Source: an uncultured Saprospiraceae bacterium (GTDB lineage: Bacteria; Bacteroidota; Bacteroidia; Chitinophagales; Saprospiraceae). Taken from it: DNA of 55,156 nucleotides. The stretch covers positions 1 to 55,156 of the forward strand of contig CALJVJ010000002.1 in NCBI GenBank assembly GCA_937974625.1, in the 5' to 3' direction. Below are positions 27,158 to 36,051 of the stretch, piece by piece; the stretch's first letter is position 1; every line of letters begins with the position of its first letter. A program made the position numbers and the translations under genes. Below the pieces are notes generated by a model. It was not told the DNA's origin, made no database searches, and was given only the letters and a program-made list of their open reading frames with translations.

Positions 27158-27655
27158 ATGAAGAACTTCACTAATAAAAATTCCATTATTTTCATTATTT
27201 ACTGTTTTTCAATTAGCACATTATTAATAGGGTGTGCAAAAGAAAATAACGAAAATTTAATAGTAGAAGAATTGACCATTGATGCAGAATTACAGCCTTA
27301 CTTTGACAAGTTTGTTGAAGAAGGAACATTGAGAGGACAGACAATAGATTTAACAGCAAAGAGAATAGAAGGATTTTTATTAGAAATAGAAGAGGAAGAT
27401 GTTGCAGGGCAATGTAGTTATAGCTCAAGTTCAACTAGAAAAGTAAATATTGATATTAATTATTGGAATAGAGCGACAGATTTAGAAAAAGAATTTGTTG
27501 TTTTTCACGAATTAGGACATTGTTATTTAGAGCGGTCTCATGAAGATGCTCAAGAAAATAGAAGTTGTACGAGCATTATGCATAGTGGAACGAGTGGATG
27601 TAGATTCAGGTATAACGCAACTACGAGAAGTACTTATCTTGACGAATTATTTTAA
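27158..27655 (+). CDS. Lipoprotein with zincin-type metalloprotease motif
   Basis: This 165-aa lipoprotein has the signal STLLIGC (Cys26) and a compact peptidase-like domain. The motif HELGHCYLERSH gives His117, Glu118, His121 and a candidate third ligand His128. SIMHSG at 139-144 resembles a Met-turn. Several cysteines (86, 122, 137, 148) could form disulfides. The protein ends TYLDELF, a pattern I associate with a family of Bacteroidota putative metallopeptidases, but I cannot name its substrate. It lies between sigma and FecR genes, so it may be induced by, or act in, the signalling pathway, for example by cleaving envelope proteins. Confidence 0.75.
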   Translation: MKNFTNKNSIIFIIYCFSISTLLIGCAKENNENLIVEELTIDAELQPYFDKFVEEGTLRGQTIDLTAKRIEGFLLEIEEEDVAGQCSYSSSSTRKVNIDINYWNRATDLEKEFVVFHELGHCYLERSHEDAQENRSCTSIMHSGTSGCRFRYNATTRSTYLDELF

Positions 27656-27661
27656 TTAACC

Positions 27662-27780
27662 CAAGTTGCGGACAATGAAAGGAAATAAGGAAATTTTACG
27701 GCGAAGCAAGTAAAATGCACCAAAAATTAACGCTGCCGGCATAGGCAGGTTTTCTTTCTTTAAGAATTGTCCGCAACTTG
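27662..27780. repeat. MITE-like element with CAAGTTGCGGACAAT inverted ends, copy B
   Basis: The left end CAAGTTGCGGACAAT (27662-27676) and right end (27766-27780) are perfect 15-bp inverted repeats. AATTAA-type sequence flanks both sides. The centre carries GCCGGCATAGGCAGG, shared in inverse orientation with copy C. It fills most of the gap between the zincin gene and fecR. Confidence 0.8.
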
Positions 27781-27880
27781 AATTAATTAAGGAATATTAT
27801 AAAATATACCTTTTAAATCAGATAAGAAATAAGTCTTTTAAATAGCAGACTTATTTTTTTATCGACATTAAGCGACAGGA

Positions 27881-28861
27881 ATGGAAAAAAAATATACAAA
27901 ATATGATGAATTAGACTTTGCAGAAGACCCCTCGTTTATTCGATGGGTAAAAGGCAAAGACCAGAAAGCCACTGCTTTTTGGACGAAATGGATAAGCAAT
28001 AATCCTGAAAAAGAAGGAGATATAAAGGCTGCCAAATCTATAGTGCAATCAATCCAGATAAAGGAGCGAGAACCTTCTGAAACGCAAATCAAAAACCTTT
28101 GGGATAAAATTGATAGTGCCACGGCGACAGCAGAAAAAGAAACAGCGGTTGTTCGGTCTATTGGCAGAAGAAGATGGATTGGATATGCCGCAGCAGCATG
28201 TATTGGGTTGGTAGCTTTTTTCACTTTTTATAACCCTACGACAACGGTAGACATTGGAGCGGGTGAAAATTTGGCTTATACCTTACCCGACAATTCTAAA
28301 GTTGATTTAAATGCAGATTCTAAAATTACTTTTAAAGCAGGAGATTTTGATGGAGAGCGGATAGTAAATTTAGAGGGAGAAGCATTTTTTGAAGTAGAAA
28401 AAGGACAGTCTTTTAAAGTGATTACACCAAATGGTACAGTAGAAGTATTAGGGACAAGTTTTAATGTGAATACAAGAGACGGTAATTTGGTAGTAGATTG
28501 TAGAACAGGAAAAGTGAGGGTAACTGCAAATGGAAGTGAGCAAATCTTAACCAAAGGATTAGGCACAAAGTTGAATAAGGAGAAATCAGTTTTAGAGCCC
28601 GTTTACGAGACAGATATTTCGAAACAGACAGGGTGGAGAAGTGGCGATTTTTACCTAGTAGATGCAACTTTTGAACAAGCAATTGAAGAAATGGAAAGAC
28701 AGTTTAATATATCGATTGATTGTGAGACTGCATTAACAAAGAGAGTAGGAAACTATACCTTCAAAAAAGGCGATTTAGAAAAAGCATTAAAAGAGGTATT
28801 ATTTCAATTAAATGCAGAATATACCATTAACGGAAAAAAAGTGACTATAAAAACGAAATAA
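27881..28861 (+). CDS. FecR-family anti-sigma/sigma regulator
   Basis: FecR proteins span the inner membrane and relay receptor signals to their ECF sigma factor. The 326-aa protein has a cytoplasmic N-terminal part (1-97), one membrane helix (about 99-117, WIGYAAAACIGLVAFFTFY) and the periplasmic FecR domain (about 120-225, LPDNSKVDLNADSKI, FEVEKGQSFKVITPNGTVEVLG). The C-terminal DUF4974-type domain (about 250-326) runs from FEQAIEEMERQFNISI to EVLFQLNAEY. The STN receptor follows after 116 bp. The pairing with the 26477 sigma factor is inferred from proximity. Confidence 0.93.
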   Translation: MEKKYTKYDELDFAEDPSFIRWVKGKDQKATAFWTKWISNNPEKEGDIKAAKSIVQSIQIKEREPSETQIKNLWDKIDSATATAEKETAVVRSIGRRRWIGYAAAACIGLVAFFTFYNPTTTVDIGAGENLAYTLPDNSKVDLNADSKITFKAGDFDGERIVNLEGEAFFEVEKGQSFKVITPNGTVEVLGTSFNVNTRDGNLVVDCRTGKVRVTANGSEQILTKGLGTKLNKEKSVLEPVYETDISKQTGWRSGDFYLVDATFEQAIEEMERQFNISIDCETALTKRVGNYTFKKGDLEKALKEVLFQLNAEYTINGKKVTIKTK

Positions 28862-28874
28862 AAGACCTATTTAA

Positions 28875-28960
28875 AACGCTACTTAATTCTTGATACGAAC
28901 ATCAAGTATCTAGAAACAAGTATCCAGTAGCCAGTATCTGGCATCGAGTTTAATCCATTG
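28875..28960. repeat. Short direct-repeat tract before the TonB receptor gene
   Basis: AAGTATCTAG, AAGTATCCAG and CCAGTATCTGG occur in succession in the gap between fecR and the receptor gene. Similar short tandem tracts (AGAAGTCAG type) occur near 51.7 kb. The function is unknown and the tract does not encode anything. Confidence 0.4.
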
Positions 28961-28977
28961 AAGCATACATATAATAT

Positions 28978-31716
28978 ATGAAGCGATTACTTACTTCATT
29001 TTTCCTTTTATTCATTACTATCGGAGTGTTCTGTCAAACAGAAACTGTGCTTATTAGTGAAAAGTTTAAAAGGGTGGCTATGCCCAAAGTTTTTGAAATA
29101 CTTAAAGAAAAATATAATCTAAAAGTTGCCTACGATTATGAATCAGTCAAAGAGGTAATCATTACCAAGACTATCCAATCTAAGGACTTAAAAACTGCAT
29201 TAACAACTATATTTTCTGATACGAATTTAGAATACCAATTGACGGAAGACAATCGGATATTGGTACGTAGGGTGGAGAATTTGACGCTTGATTCTTCCTC
29301 AAAAAAATCTCATCAATATATTTTTACGGGAAAAATTAAAGATAGTAATAGTAAAACACCACTTGCTTATGCTACCGTTTATTGTCCAGCTACAAACGAA
29401 GGTTGCTCTACTGATGAGGAGGGCAATTTTTCTTTAACAATAAATTCTAACGAAACAGAAGGCACCCTTTCTGTACAATATTTAGGCTATATTCCAAGAG
29501 TCTTTTCATGGACTAAAGAGGAAAAATTGACAGACTTGCAAATTGATTTGCAAACCAAATCATTAGATTTTGCAGAGGTGACGATTATAGAAAAACTACC
29601 CACTGTTTCGGTTAATCAAGCGGATGGTTCGATGGTTTTAAATGCAAATCAACTCAATAATTTACCTTCTTTTGGTGGTGGTGATGTCTTTAGAGGCTTA
29701 CAATTATTACCTGGCATTTCGGCTTCAGATGATTTGTCTTCTGAACTAAAAATCCGAGGTAGTAATGGGGATGAAAATATGGTCATTTTTGATGGGATTA
29801 CGTTATACAAAGTGGACCATTTTTATGGGGTTTTTAGTGCAATTAACCCTAATATTGTTAACCAAGTGAAAGTATTTAAAAATGCTTTTCCTGTAGAATA
29901 TGGCGGTCGGACAGCAGGTGTTATAGATTTAGCTTCACACGGCATATCTGAACCAAAAATTGGCGGGCAATTACAAACAGATTTATTAACCACTAGTGCG
30001 CATTTGACATTGCCAATTAATGAAAAAATGGGTTTGTTAGTAGGAGGGAGAACGACTAATAAAAATGTAGCGGATACCGATTTGTTTAGCCTAATCAATG
30101 AGACAGATGACTTTCAAAATGATAATGCTTTAACTTTGTCAAAAATAAATCCTGCGTTTAAATTTTATGATTTTAATGCTAAATGGATTTGGCAGATTAG
30201 CGAACAATCAACTATTTCTACTAGTTACTTTAGAGGGTATGATGAATTAAATTCTACTTATGAAATATTCTTTGATACCCAGAACAATAGAGGAAATAGA
30301 AGAGACGAGATTAAAAATATAGAAAACCTTGATGAGTTTGCTCAATGGGATAATCAAGGGGCTAGTTTACAATTAGACCATCAATGGAATTCAAAGATTA
30401 ACACCAATATTAATTTAGCATATTCTACTTATAGTGAAGACCAGTTTATTAATTCTACTTTAGTTCGGGAAATAACTAGAAAGCCACTTCCTCCCAAACC
30501 TGGAATGCCGCCAATCACTGTTGAGAATACTAGAATAGATACGGCGTTGACCTTAACGAATAGTTTTTCAAATACCATTAAAGGCACGGAATTAAATATC
30601 AAAAATGCGCTGAAGGTTGATGAAAAACAGCAACTAGTTTTTGGGTATCATTTGGTCAATAATGAAGTAACTTCTGATTTAATGGTGGATAATAGAAACC
30701 GATTAAGTCAAGATTTAACAGGTAGTCAACATTCTGGTTATTTGCAATATAATCTAAAGGGCGTTAATAAATTTAATCTTGGATTAGGCTTAAGAAGTAC
30801 TTATTACACCATTACTCAAAAGAATTATTTATCACCGCGAATAAGTCTTACCTATGAAGCTTCAGAACAATTACATTTAAAAGCTTCGGGTAGTCAATAT
30901 TATCAGTTCTTAAGAACAAATGAGCGAGAAGACCGCTTTGGCAAAAGTTACGATTACTGGGTTTTAAGTACAGACAAAATAGGAGCGTCCCCCGTTGCCT
31001 CTTCCCAGCAAGGTATGTTAGGTTTTAATTTAAAAAATGATGACTTTGAGCTAGATGTGGAAGCGTATTATAAAAAAATGGATGGGGTAACAGAATTTGC
31101 ACCCACTGCTAATGGATTTTTAACAGATTTGGTTAATACCTCTTCTAATAAACTATTTGAATTTTATAATGGAACAGGTGTATCTAAAGGAATAGATATT
31201 TTATTAAAAAAGAGTGCAGGAAATTATACAGGTTGGTTATCTTACACCTTGAGTAAGACAACGCATAGTTTTCCAAAAATAGATAATGGCAATCCCTTTC
31301 CTTCACTTGATGATCGCCGTCATCAGATAAAATGGGTCAATCAATATCGGTATAAAAAATTTGATTTCTCAGCAGTCTATGTTTTCAGTTCTGGTCGAGC
31401 TTATACCGACTTAACCATCATTGATGGGCAACAAGATAGGAGGTTGTTGACTGCTAACGATAGAATTTCCTACCTAAAGGATTATATTAGATTAGATATT
31501 TCTGCTGGTTATAAATTTAATATCGGTCCAACAAAGGCGAGAGTTGGAGCTTCTATTTTTAATGTATTGAATAGAGAAAATGTGAAGTATAAACAGTATA
31601 TCCGTTCTATTCCGAATGAACGAGGAGACAATAATCAACCAATTAATCAAATAACGGGTATCGAAGCGTTGATGCTTGGTTTTACACCGAATATCAGTTT
31701 TTCTATAGATTTTTAA
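28978..31716 (+). CDS. TonB-dependent outer-membrane receptor with STN signalling domain
   Basis: This 912-aa outer-membrane transporter has a signal peptide ending near GVFCQ (residue 20). An STN (secretin/TonB N-terminal) domain at about 30-100 contacts FecR. A carboxypeptidase-regulatory-like domain follows at about 115-195 (YIFTGKIKDSNSKTPLAYATVYC). The plug is at about 215-330 (GGGDVFRGLQLLPGISASDD, KIRGSNGDENMVIFDGI), and the beta-barrel runs to the C-terminus, which ends SFSIDF. No SusD partner is adjacent, so this is a signalling receptor of the FecA type rather than a glycan SusCD pair. The substrate is unknown. It converges on the lamin-tail gene with only 12 bp between them. Confidence 0.93.
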   Translation: MKRLLTSFFLLFITIGVFCQTETVLISEKFKRVAMPKVFEILKEKYNLKVAYDYESVKEVIITKTIQSKDLKTALTTIFSDTNLEYQLTEDNRILVRRVENLTLDSSSKKSHQYIFTGKIKDSNSKTPLAYATVYCPATNEGCSTDEEGNFSLTINSNETEGTLSVQYLGYIPRVFSWTKEEKLTDLQIDLQTKSLDFAEVTIIEKLPTVSVNQADGSMVLNANQLNNLPSFGGGDVFRGLQLLPGISASDDLSSELKIRGSNGDENMVIFDGITLYKVDHFYGVFSAINPNIVNQVKVFKNAFPVEYGGRTAGVIDLASHGISEPKIGGQLQTDLLTTSAHLTLPINEKMGLLVGGRTTNKNVADTDLFSLINETDDFQNDNALTLSKINPAFKFYDFNAKWIWQISEQSTISTSYFRGYDELNSTYEIFFDTQNNRGNRRDEIKNIENLDEFAQWDNQGASLQLDHQWNSKINTNINLAYSTYSEDQFINSTLVREITRKPLPPKPGMPPITVENTRIDTALTLTNSFSNTIKGTELNIKNALKVDEKQQLVFGYHLVNNEVTSDLMVDNRNRLSQDLTGSQHSGYLQYNLKGVNKFNLGLGLRSTYYTITQKNYLSPRISLTYEASEQLHLKASGSQYYQFLRTNEREDRFGKSYDYWVLSTDKIGASPVASSQQGMLGFNLKNDDFELDVEAYYKKMDGVTEFAPTANGFLTDLVNTSSNKLFEFYNGTGVSKGIDILLKKSAGNYTGWLSYTLSKTTHSFPKIDNGNPFPSLDDRRHQIKWVNQYRYKKFDFSAVYVFSSGRAYTDLTIIDGQQDRRLLTANDRISYLKDYIRLDISAGYKFNIGPTKARVGASIFNVLNRENVKYKQYIRSIPNERGDNNQPINQITGIEALMLGFTPNISFSIDF

Positions 31717-31728
31717 AACGATAGAGGA

Positions 31729-34347
31729 TTATAATCTTTCTGCCACCACAATCGCTTCTTTCATCTGTCCCACATCACCATTTAAGTTCACATATTCAAT
31801 CCAAAGAACATAGATGCCTGTTCGAGCTTTTTGACCGTCTGAAGTAGTGCCTTCCCATTTAAAAGACCCCACATTAGCGAGTAATTCGTTTTGTGCAATT
31901 TTATCAATCAGGCGACCTGCGGCATCAAAAATATGGATAGTCGCCGCATACCCATTTTGGTCCGTTTCATAATTAATTTGTAAAATGTCTTCAAAGCCAT
32001 CTCCGTCAGGGGATAGGCGATTACTAGACAAAGAAAAAATATTGGCATCTTCCTCGCTAACTATAATTTGTTGTGAATTTTGATAAGTAGGGGTAGCAGA
32101 ACCGACACTAGCAGCTGCTGAATGCCAGTTGCCTGCATCCTGCGTTGGCAAGTTTGTACTAATACGTTCCAAAGAAACGCCATTTTTATCATTTAATAAT
32201 GGATTGTGAAAATCAGCTGAATAATCAAATTCATCGACAGCTACAGTCTCCGAACCATCAATTGCGTAAAGCAATACATTCCCATCTTTATCATCAAAAG
32301 TAGGCAAGTCTTGATTGAATATTGCCGTTGGATTTTCCACGGTATATCGATTTTTTATATCTACAGGACTTTCTGTCAAAACAACGTAGTCACTTGGAAA
32401 TAATAATTTTTGGATGTCAATGGGTTTAAATTGAGGGTTTTCTAAGGCTTGATTGGCTAAGAATAAGCCATTTAAATCAATGACCTTGTCAGAATGGTTA
32501 AATAGTTCTAAAAAATCAGAACCACCTGTTTGTGGATTGAATAAAATTTCATTAATCAGAATATCATTTGCACTTGCTAAAACAGGCAGTGAAATCAGGT
32601 GACTGGATTGACCATCAATAGGATTGCCAATACAATCGGTAAAAGAAGTGCTCAATGAAATCGTTTCAATTAAATTGGGGGCTAAAGGGTTTTGTAATTG
32701 AAGAATAACCTGATTAAAATTACTTTCTGATAAAACGACATTAGAAATAAAGTTATTCGTAAGCGTGTAATTAGAAATATCTATTAAATCTTCGACAGCT
32801 ACATTTTTATCAAAAGTTAATCGTATTTGAAGGGCGTCAAGAGGGTAAGCATCCACCAAATTGAAGGAAGAAGCACCTAGTGATAAATCAATTACTGCAT
32901 TTTCTTTACCAGGCGTACCACCCAAAAAAGAGGTAGAAGCTCGCCAATTAGAACTCCCCACACATGGATCATTCGGATTAATTCTTTCCAAAGCATAGCT
33001 ACCTCCCGCAGTAGTCGAATTCCCATACCAATCTTGGGTATAACTAACGACATCAATGGTTGCTCCGAATTCATCTTTTAGCACTAATTCTTCTGCTGAG
33101 CTCAAGGTTGGAAACTTCGACAAGTCTAAAAAAGTCCCCAAATCACTTAGGGAATTAGCCATCGGCTTACCAATAATTAAATAAGTATTTGGTGCCATTT
33201 GGTAAAAAGGGAAAGTTGCAATATTGGAACTCCCGTCCGTGAAGGTGAATCCTTCTAAATTGATGGTTTTATTACTTCGATTATATAATTCTACATATTC
33301 TTCTTCGGGTAAACCCAAAGTTCCACCACCATTTAAGGTAGGGTCTTCCATAATTTCATTGATAAGGATATCGTATTGTTCGGCAGTTTCAACTTTTAAA
33401 AAAGTAAAAGTTGTGTCAAAATCACTTAGTTTATTATTAAAAAGGTCTGCGATATTTTCAATAAAGAGGGTATACACTTCATTATGGACGAACTCACTAT
33501 CTATCGTTAAAATTACTTGATTCGATGCTGCTAGATTCGTTTCAGAAGGATTGCCAATGCCTTTGTCAATGGTGTAATTTGTTATATTATTTGCTATTAT
33601 TTCATTGATAGATTCATTAAAAGTAAGGAGGACCGTTTTTTCATCAGTAGCGATAATATTAGTTAGAGTAGGAGGCGAATTGTCTTCACTTAAAGGTTGA
33701 ATAAAAATGTCATCAAAGAAAAAATCTTGAATTCTTGTAGCAGAATATTTACAATAAAAGCCAAACGTATAAAGACCATTTTGCATATATGTCGCATCAT
33801 TTGCAGTAGCCTCTAATACAAAATTATCTCCTCCTGAATAATCTGCAAAAAGTTGCCAATCACCATTGTTGTTTCTAGAGATACGAATAGAAATATTTGG
33901 GGTATTAGCAACAGCACCTATAGTTCCAGTGGCTAGTAGTGTTTTGGAGCCAGTATCTTGACGGTATAATTTGAGCGCGTCATCACTGCCTGTTTCTCCA
34001 ATTTCCAAAAAATAACCGGAGCTATTTAGCAAGTCAATATCAGCTGATTGTAAATATATTCTTGTAAGATTAGAGCTGGAAGGATTGAAATCCATTTTAA
34101 GAAAAAGTTGCCATACCATTTCTGTTTGAAGGTTAACATTGGTATGGAGACGAGCGGTACCACTACTTTCTGCGTTTAATTGAAGTTGTTCAATATCATT
34201 AATAATAAAATGAGTAGTTGTTCCTTCCCAAGTTGGGTTTTGGGTAAAATTACCATCCGAGAAATTATCCATCATTTGCGCCTTAAGAGGAACTAAGACA
34301 GACAAAAAAGTGTATACAAGACAAAAAAGGTTTATTATTTTGATCAT
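31729..34347 (-). CDS. Secreted lamin-tail-domain protein with T9SS-type C-terminal domain
   Basis: This is an 872-aa exported protein with a signal peptide (about 1-23, ending LKAQ). Residues 25-215 look like a beta-sandwich. Ig-like segments occur near 225-320 and 485-590 (PTLTNIIATDEKTVLLTFNE). Two lamin-tail domains are at about 325-475 and 593-720 (DILINEIM and DILINEILFNP starts, LELFNHSDKVIDLNG). The end, about 775-872, is SPDGDGFEDILQINY with GRLIDK and KARTGIYVLWIEYVN, the gliding-motility-associated C-terminal type used as a T9SS signal. It is likely surface-attached. It is convergent with the STN receptor but has no shown link to it. Confidence 0.88.
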   Translation of the reverse strand: MIKIINLFCLVYTFLSVLVPLKAQMMDNFSDGNFTQNPTWEGTTTHFIINDIEQLQLNAESSGTARLHTNVNLQTEMVWQLFLKMDFNPSSSNLTRIYLQSADIDLLNSSGYFLEIGETGSDDALKLYRQDTGSKTLLATGTIGAVANTPNISIRISRNNNGDWQLFADYSGGDNFVLEATANDATYMQNGLYTFGFYCKYSATRIQDFFFDDIFIQPLSEDNSPPTLTNIIATDEKTVLLTFNESINEIIANNITNYTIDKGIGNPSETNLAASNQVILTIDSEFVHNEVYTLFIENIADLFNNKLSDFDTTFTFLKVETAEQYDILINEIMEDPTLNGGGTLGLPEEEYVELYNRSNKTINLEGFTFTDGSSNIATFPFYQMAPNTYLIIGKPMANSLSDLGTFLDLSKFPTLSSAEELVLKDEFGATIDVVSYTQDWYGNSTTAGGSYALERINPNDPCVGSSNWRASTSFLGGTPGKENAVIDLSLGASSFNLVDAYPLDALQIRLTFDKNVAVEDLIDISNYTLTNNFISNVVLSESNFNQVILQLQNPLAPNLIETISLSTSFTDCIGNPIDGQSSHLISLPVLASANDILINEILFNPQTGGSDFLELFNHSDKVIDLNGLFLANQALENPQFKPIDIQKLLFPSDYVVLTESPVDIKNRYTVENPTAIFNQDLPTFDDKDGNVLLYAIDGSETVAVDEFDYSADFHNPLLNDKNGVSLERISTNLPTQDAGNWHSAAASVGSATPTYQNSQQIIVSEEDANIFSLSSNRLSPDGDGFEDILQINYETDQNGYAATIHIFDAAGRLIDKIAQNELLANVGSFKWEGTTSDGQKARTGIYVLWIEYVNLNGDVGQMKEAIVVAERL

Positions 34348-34428
34348 GTCTAATGAATGATGTAAATATTATGACGACAACAGATAGGGTTAGACTAGTT
34401 TATAGTAGCAATAAACGTAAAATGCCCC

Positions 34429-34436
34429 TATCTTTG
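34429..34436 (+). promoter_or_regulatory. Candidate -7 box (TATCTTTG) of asd
   Basis: TATCTTTG matches TAnnTTTG. With a start near 34442 the asd leader is about 160 nt long and includes the three-way-junction-like fold at 34453-34526. Confidence 0.5.
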
Positions 34437-34452
34437 TAAACTTAAAATTAAC

Positions 34453-34526
34453 GAATATACGGAACCTATTAATTTAATAGAATTTTTGCTAGTCAGCAAC
34501 AAATTTTAAAGATAGTTCGTATGTTC
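34453..34526 (+). ncRNA. Candidate structured leader RNA (three-way junction) of asd
   Basis: Bases 34453-34463 pair with 34516-34526 (11 bp, two G-U wobbles). Inside are a perfect hairpin CTATT/AATAG (34466-34480) and a 10-bp hairpin with one bulged C (34481-34490 with 34495-34505, loop AGTC). Together these make a compact three-way junction just after the promoter box. A further AGATT-GAAA-AATCT hairpin follows at 34557-34570. It does not show the sequence signatures of the lysine or purine riboswitches. AT-rich DNA can fold by chance, so the call is tentative. Confidence 0.4.
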
Positions 34527-34604
34527 AATTACTTTAATATAAAGATGGAAAGTAAAAGATTGAAAAATCTATTATTAAGAAGTCGAATAAATAATTTTTG
34601 AAAG

Positions 34605-35624
34605 ATGAAAGTTGCTGTTGTTGGCGTAACCGGATTAGTTGGTACTGTAATGTGTGAAGTACTAACAGAAAGAAATTTTCCAATTACTGAATTCTTACCA
34701 GTCGCATCTGCGCGTTCAGTTGGTAAAAAATTAACTTTCAAAGGAAAAGAGCATACGATAATTGGTTTAGAAGCGGCAGTAGCAGCTAAACCAGATATTG
34801 CTATTTTTTCTGCGGGAGGAAGTGTCTCAAAAGAATGGGCACCTCGATTTGCGGAAGTAGGTACAACTGTTGTTGATAATTCTTCAGCATGGAGAATGGA
34901 CCCGACGAAGAAATTGATTGTTCCAGAAATTAATGCAAATGAATTAACAAAGGCAGATAAGATTATTGCAAACCCAAATTGTTCAACTATACAAATGGTT
35001 GTTGCTTTGGCGCCATTGCATAAAGCATACAACATAAACCGATTGGTTATTTCAACTTATCAATCAATAACAGGAACGGGAGTAAAAGCAGTAAGGCAGT
35101 ATGAGGCAGAAAAGCACGATACGCCTTTAACAAAAGAGGAGATGGCTTATACGCATCCAATCTTTGATAACTGCATTCCACATTGTGATATTTTTCTAGA
35201 AAACGATTACACTAAGGAAGAGATGAAATTGGTTCATGAAACCAAAAAGATTTTTGGGGATGACAGTTTGAGAATTACGGCAACAGCAGTGAGAGTTCCA
35301 GTACATGGAGGGCATTCAGAAACAGTGAATATCGAATTCGCCAAACCTTATGAAGTAGCGGATGTAAAACAGTTACTAACGGATGCCGATGGCGTAATTG
35401 TTTTAGATGATTTAAAAAAGGATAGTTACCCAATGCCACGCTTTGCAAAGAACGAAGATGAGGTATTTGTGGGTAGAATTCGAAGAGACGAATCAGCGGA
35501 TAATGCGTTAAATATATGGGTAGTAGCAGATAACCTAAGAAAGGGGGCTGCAACGAATGCGGTGCAAATTGCAGAGTATTTAGTAGCTAAAAACCTTGTA
35601 GGAAGCGAAAAAGTAGCAGTTTAA
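34605..35624 (+). CDS. asd: Aspartate-semialdehyde dehydrogenase
   Basis: Asd reduces aspartyl phosphate to aspartate semialdehyde with NADPH, the branch point to lysine/diaminopimelate, threonine and methionine. The 339-aa cytoplasmic enzyme has the nucleotide-binding GVTGLVG at 7-13, the substrate loop DNSSAWRMDP at 91-100, the catalytic Cys126 in NPNCSTIQM and a late VPVHGGHSE with the catalytic-region histidine. Length is normal. It is a single gene behind a long leader, with no aspartate kinase gene beside it. The leader fold suggests possible control at RNA level. Confidence 0.95.
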   Translation: MKVAVVGVTGLVGTVMCEVLTERNFPITEFLPVASARSVGKKLTFKGKEHTIIGLEAAVAAKPDIAIFSAGGSVSKEWAPRFAEVGTTVVDNSSAWRMDPTKKLIVPEINANELTKADKIIANPNCSTIQMVVALAPLHKAYNINRLVISTYQSITGTGVKAVRQYEAEKHDTPLTKEEMAYTHPIFDNCIPHCDIFLENDYTKEEMKLVHETKKIFGDDSLRITATAVRVPVHGGHSETVNIEFAKPYEVADVKQLLTDADGVIVLDDLKKDSYPMPRFAKNEDEVFVGRIRRDESADNALNIWVVADNLRKGAATNAVQIAEYLVAKNLVGSEKVAV

Positions 35625-36051
35625 CCCCCAAATTATAACTTGAAGAAGTTAAATATTTGGAAAATAATATTTTATATTGTTAAATTTACGTAACAGGTAA
35701 GCTTTTTTTCAGTATTAAATGTATTGCTTGCTGATTCAAAGCTAATCGTTAGTAAATGACCAGACAATGCATTATTGGATTTGGAAAAAACAAATCCAAT
35801 AATGCATCAAACGCTTTGATGTACTTTTGTATCAAAATACTAAAGTGAATCATTTTGAAATCAATAGAACGATGAAAAAATAAGTTTCCTGTTTTGCAAA
35901 TGATTTCTTTTTTAATGGATTGAAAACCTATAAAAAAAAGTCAATTCTAAAACTTAAATGTGGAAGTTATTTTTATTGATATTTAAAAGATTCATTGAGT
36001 TTTAATTAGCGGCATAAAAACCGTTTTACGTATAACACATACTTGTATAAT
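35625..36051. other. Intergenic region with a 17-bp hairpin
   Basis: No gene is seen between asd and the coiled-coil gene. The main element is the perfect 17-bp hairpin at 35767-35807. A TACTTTTG box at 35822-35829 could start a leader of more than 200 nt for the next gene. Confidence 0.45.
35767..35807 (+). promoter_or_regulatory. Perfect 17-bp hairpin between asd and the coiled-coil gene
   Basis: ATGCATTATTGGATTTG pairs exactly with its complement at 35791-35807 around the 7-base loop GAAAAAA. No T-run follows on the plus strand. It may act as a processing or 3'-end-stabilising hairpin of the asd transcript, or be a DNA site close to the box at 35822. Confidence 0.5.

Noticed and set aside
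34437..34604. Lysine riboswitch before asd
   Set aside because: The leader is long enough for part of one, but the characteristic five-helix layout and conserved core sequences were not found; only a three-way fold is visible.
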